DNA from: Mycolicibacterium agri | GTDB taxonomy: Bacteria > Actinomycetota > Actinomycetes > Mycobacteriales > Mycobacteriaceae | Reading direction: 5' to 3' | DNA length: 40,494 bases | Assembly (NCBI RefSeq): GCF_002553505.1 | Contig: NZ_PDCP01000051.1 | Location: 1-40,494 of the forward strand | Shown: positions 38,714-40,494 of the stretch, one piece after another | Numbering within the stretch: position 1 is the stretch's first letter | Layout of the letters: the number at the start of each line of letters is the position of its first letter | The notes under the pieces: generated by a model | What the model was told of the DNA's origin: nothing | Database searches by the model: none | What the model saw: only the letters and a program-made list of their open reading frames with translations | Position numbers and translations under genes: made by a program

Positions 38714-39480
38714 GCAGCGTATGTGTGCAGGCCGCCCTCGAGCAGCGGGGAATCAAATTCGACCTCGCACTCGACGACGGCGAGGTGCTCGCCGTGCTCG
38801 GGCCCAACGGTGCAGGAAAATCGTCGCTTCTGCTGATGATCGCCGGACTGTTGCGACCCGACCACGGCCGAATCGAACTCGGCGAAAACGTGGTCACCGA
38901 CACCAGCGCAGGGGTGTTCGTGGCCGCACACGCGCGTGGTGTCGCCATGCTGTCCCAGCAGGCACTGCTGTTCCCGCACATGAGCGCGGTCGCCAACGTC
39001 GCCTATGCCCCGCGCTGCAAGGGCCAGAGCCGCTCCGCCGCGCGCGCCACCGCGCAACGCTGGCTGGAGGCAGTCGACGCTGGACACCTCGCCGACCGAC
39101 GCCCGGCCCAGCTCTCCGGAGGCCAGGCGCAACGTGTCGCCGCCGCCCGCGCACTGGCCGCCGAACCCCAGGTGCTGCTTCTCGACGAACCGATGTCAGC
39201 ACTCGACGTCACCGCCGCCCCAGCGCTGCGGCGACTGCTGCGTGACGTGCTGCGCCGCGAGCGCCGCACCGCCATCATCGTCACCCACGACCTACTCGAC
39301 GCCCTCGCGATCGCCGACAAGGTCGTCGTCCTCGAACGCGGACGGGTCGTGGAAAGCGGCCCCGTCCGTACCGTTTTGGCCTCCCCGCGAACTGCTTTCA
39401 CCGCCCGGATCGCGGGTGTCAACCTGATTCCCGGAGTCGTCACCGCACCGGGAACGATCCGGACAGCAGGGGGGCATTGA
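38710..39480 (+). CDS. modC: molybdate ABC transporter ATPase, TOBE domain lost by frameshift
   Basis: 256 residues with Walker A GPNGAGKSS, Q-loop SQQALLFPHM, signature LSGGQAQRV, Walker B VLLLDEPMSALD and H-loop VTHDLLD. The reading frame stops at TGA 39478-39480 just after GGGGGG (39469-39474), while the C-terminal TOBE domain of normal ModC (about 360 residues) continues in the +1 frame. One extra base in the G run explains it. The ATPase core is complete, so transport may persist without the regulatory TOBE domain, or slippage on the run may restore some full-length protein. A sequencing error is possible. Confidence 0.9.
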   Translation: MSSVCVQAALEQRGIKFDLALDDGEVLAVLGPNGAGKSSLLLMIAGLLRPDHGRIELGENVVTDTSAGVFVAAHARGVAMLSQQALLFPHMSAVANVAYAPRCKGQSRSAARATAQRWLEAVDAGHLADRRPAQLSGGQAQRVAAARALAAEPQVLLLDEPMSALDVTAAPALRRLLRDVLRRERRTAIIVTHDLLDALAIADKVVVLERGRVVESGPVRTVLASPRTAFTARIAGVNLIPGVVTAPGTIRTAGGH

Positions 39481-39805
39481 TATTTCGGGCGTCGGCGACC
39501 TCGAGTCAGGCGCCTCGGCGGTCGCATTGTTTCGGCCCAGTGCGGTGGCGGTCCACCTCGACCCGCCACATGCCAGCCCGCGCAACGTGTTCAAAGAGAC
39601 TATCGCCGAAATGGACATTCACGGAACGGCTGTCCGGATCCGGGGCGCCGACCAACCCGACGGAAGCGCCGGACTTGCCGCCGACATCACCGCCGCATCC
39701 GCTGCAGACCTCGACCTCGCGCCCGGCCAGACCGTCTACTTCGTGGTGAAAGCACAAGAGGTGGAACTCCATCCCGCACTGCCCGCGCTAACCTACGTCA
39801 ACTGA
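39481..39805 (+). pseudogene. modC C-terminal TOBE domain, out of frame
   Basis: In the +1 frame relative to modC the text continues without a gap: DISGVGDLESGASAVALFRP, SAVAVHLDPPHASPRN, ETIAEMDIHGTAVRIRG, and PGQTVYFVVKAQEVELHP, a single molybdate-binding TOBE domain with a normal stop at 39803-39805. There is no good ribosome site for separate translation, though an internal ATG or GTG could be used. Confidence 0.85.
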
Positions 39806-39991
39806 AATAACCCCGGCCACCGACGGTGAGCGAGTGCACCACCCGGAATTCCAAATCGGAGGGGCCGCCCGCCAATCCTGGTCGCACATCCGCGCCGAAC
39901 CCGCTCAGCGACGCCGAACCGGACCCCTCAATCAGCGCCCTAGGTGTACTGGGACAGGACGTTGGTAGCAGGCGTGTTGGCTTGATGTGAG

Positions 39992-40047
39992 GAGAACCTC
40001 CGGGTGGGGTGTGGCTTGTCTAGGTCCACCACCGTCCGGAGGTTCTC
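39992..40047 (+). promoter_or_regulatory. hairpin hiding the transposase ribosome site
   Basis: GAGAACCTCCGG at 39992-40003 is the exact complement of CCGGAGGTTCTC at 40036-40047. The second arm contains the GGAGG ribosome site and ends at the GTG start. In transcripts entering from modC the site would be paired and silent. Confidence 0.65.
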
Positions 40048-40494
40048 GTGTCCCACCGTAATGCCCGTACGACGTTTCACGGCCGGCTGCTGATAGTGCG
40101 CCGGTATCAGGCTGGCTGGCCCAAGGCCCATATCGCGAAAGCGATGGGGGTTTCGCGTAAATGCGTCCACACCTGGATCAGTCGTTTTGAGACCGAGGGT
40201 GAAGACGGTCTTCACGACCGGTCCTCGCGGCCGCATACCAGTCCGACCCGTGTCCGGCCCAGCGTGGAGAACCAGATCGTGGCCTGGCGCAAACGCCACC
40301 GGTGCGGTCCTGACGAGATCGCCGCCAAGCTCGGGATGTGCCCGCGAACGGTGTCCCGTGTGCTCAACCGTCGACAGATGCCCCACCTACGCGAGCTGGA
40401 CCCGATGACCGGTCAGGTGATCCGCTCTTCTAAGACCACCGCGGTGCGTTATGAGCGGTCGCGCCCCGGCGAGCTGGTTCACATGGACGTCAAG
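40048..40494 (+). CDS. IS481-family transposase (partial, 3' end beyond window)
   Basis: 149 codons without a stop to the window edge. N-terminal HTH domains: RRYQAGWPKAHIAKAMGVSR, KCVHTWISRFETEGEDGLHD then RSSRPHTSPTR and a second HTH near GPDEIAAKLGMCPRTVSRVL. The frame ends LVHMDVK, where Asp is the first residue of the DDE catalytic triad, so the catalytic core lies beyond the window. GTG 40048 follows GGAGG by 5 nt. Confidence 0.88.
   Translation, partial: MSHRNARTTFHGRLLIVRRYQAGWPKAHIAKAMGVSRKCVHTWISRFETEGEDGLHDRSSRPHTSPTRVRPSVENQIVAWRKRHRCGPDEIAAKLGMCPRTVSRVLNRRQMPHLRELDPMTGQVIRSSKTTAVRYERSRPGELVHMDVK

Larger units (their letters stand above)
39945..40494 (+). mobile_element. IS481-family insertion sequence, left part
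   Basis: Transposase frame at 40048 and a left end reading TGTACTGGGACAGGACG directly after CCTAGG (39939-39944). IS481 elements insert at NCTAGN and begin with TGT, so the boundary is placed at 39945. The right end and the target duplication are beyond the window. The 139 bp between the TOBE stop and the element show no gene. Confidence 0.75.

Overview
The window is chromosomal DNA of a high-GC mycobacterium, most likely an environmental Mycolicibacterium-type species rather than M. tuberculosis. The evidence is gene content and order: a divergent EspM-like/whiB6 pair, gltB-gltD, a PHP-domain protein, a Pol IV of the DinB3 type, the ethR/ethA pair with its shared operator, rraA, an Rv3852-like basic membrane protein (hns) and an Rv3850-like DUF6474 protein. 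This is the order of the Rv3862c-Rv3850 region of M. tuberculosis, with extra genes inserted. All identifications are from reading the sequence; no database search was run.

Layout. 0.1-4.2 kb: Dps, a ClC chloride channel and a His-rich CopB-type copper ATPase with a copper-repressor type palindrome at its start. 4.2-5.8 kb: a small helical protein and an EspM-like regulator, divergent from whiB6, with no ESX-1 structural genes in view. 5.8-12.4 kb: an untranslated leader and glutamate synthase gltBD, in which the GltB propeptide is expanded by a 4 x 27 bp tandem repeat. 12.4-13.0 kb: an AT-richer gap with a 16 bp palindrome and an amber-interrupted small reading frame. 13.0-19.1 kb: an F420-type oxidoreductase, a K+/H+ antiporter divergent from a TrkA/RCK protein, a DinB-fold/MDMPI protein, a PHP protein and dinB3 with a LexA-box-like sequence over its start. 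19.1-22.7 kb: ethR/ethA, rraA and a TipA-like MerR regulator. 22.7-26.6 kb: a minus-strand series of DUF6474, a membrane protein, ycnI, copC, copD and hns, several with 4 bp start/stop overlaps, i.e. a copper-handling operon set into the core region.

From about 26.85 kb the character changes. 26.85-34.2 kb is a patchwork of broken genes: a truncated secreted protein, a membrane-exporter fragment, a class I fructose-bisphosphatase whose first third is inverted relative to the rest, an IS110 transposase fragment, a frameshifted amidohydrolase, an enoyl-CoA hydratase fragment and a short-chain dehydrogenase with a stop codon in its cofactor-binding loop. Apparently intact genes lie among them (a medium-chain reductase, an enoyl-CoA hydratase and an HxlR regulator). 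35.0-39.8 kb is a compact molybdenum locus: moaA-moaD, a molbindin, an HTH-TOBE regulator and modABC, whose modC loses its TOBE domain through a +1 shift near a G6 tract. The window ends inside an IS481-family element whose left end sits on a CTAG target.

How the parts work together. Copper is exported from the cytosol by the CopB-like ATPase and handled outside the membrane by YcnI/CopC/CopD. Nitrogen assimilation is by GltBD. Potassium and pH balance involve the antiporter and the RCK protein. DNA damage tolerance is represented by dinB3 beside a PHP protein. Molybdate is imported by ModABC, buffered by Mop, sensed by the HTH-TOBE protein and used by MoaA/MoaD. No wholly new multi-gene system is obvious. 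The best leads are the repeat-expanded GltB propeptide, the LexA-like box on dinB3, the inverted FBPase, the modC homopolymer shift and the amber ORF region after gltD.
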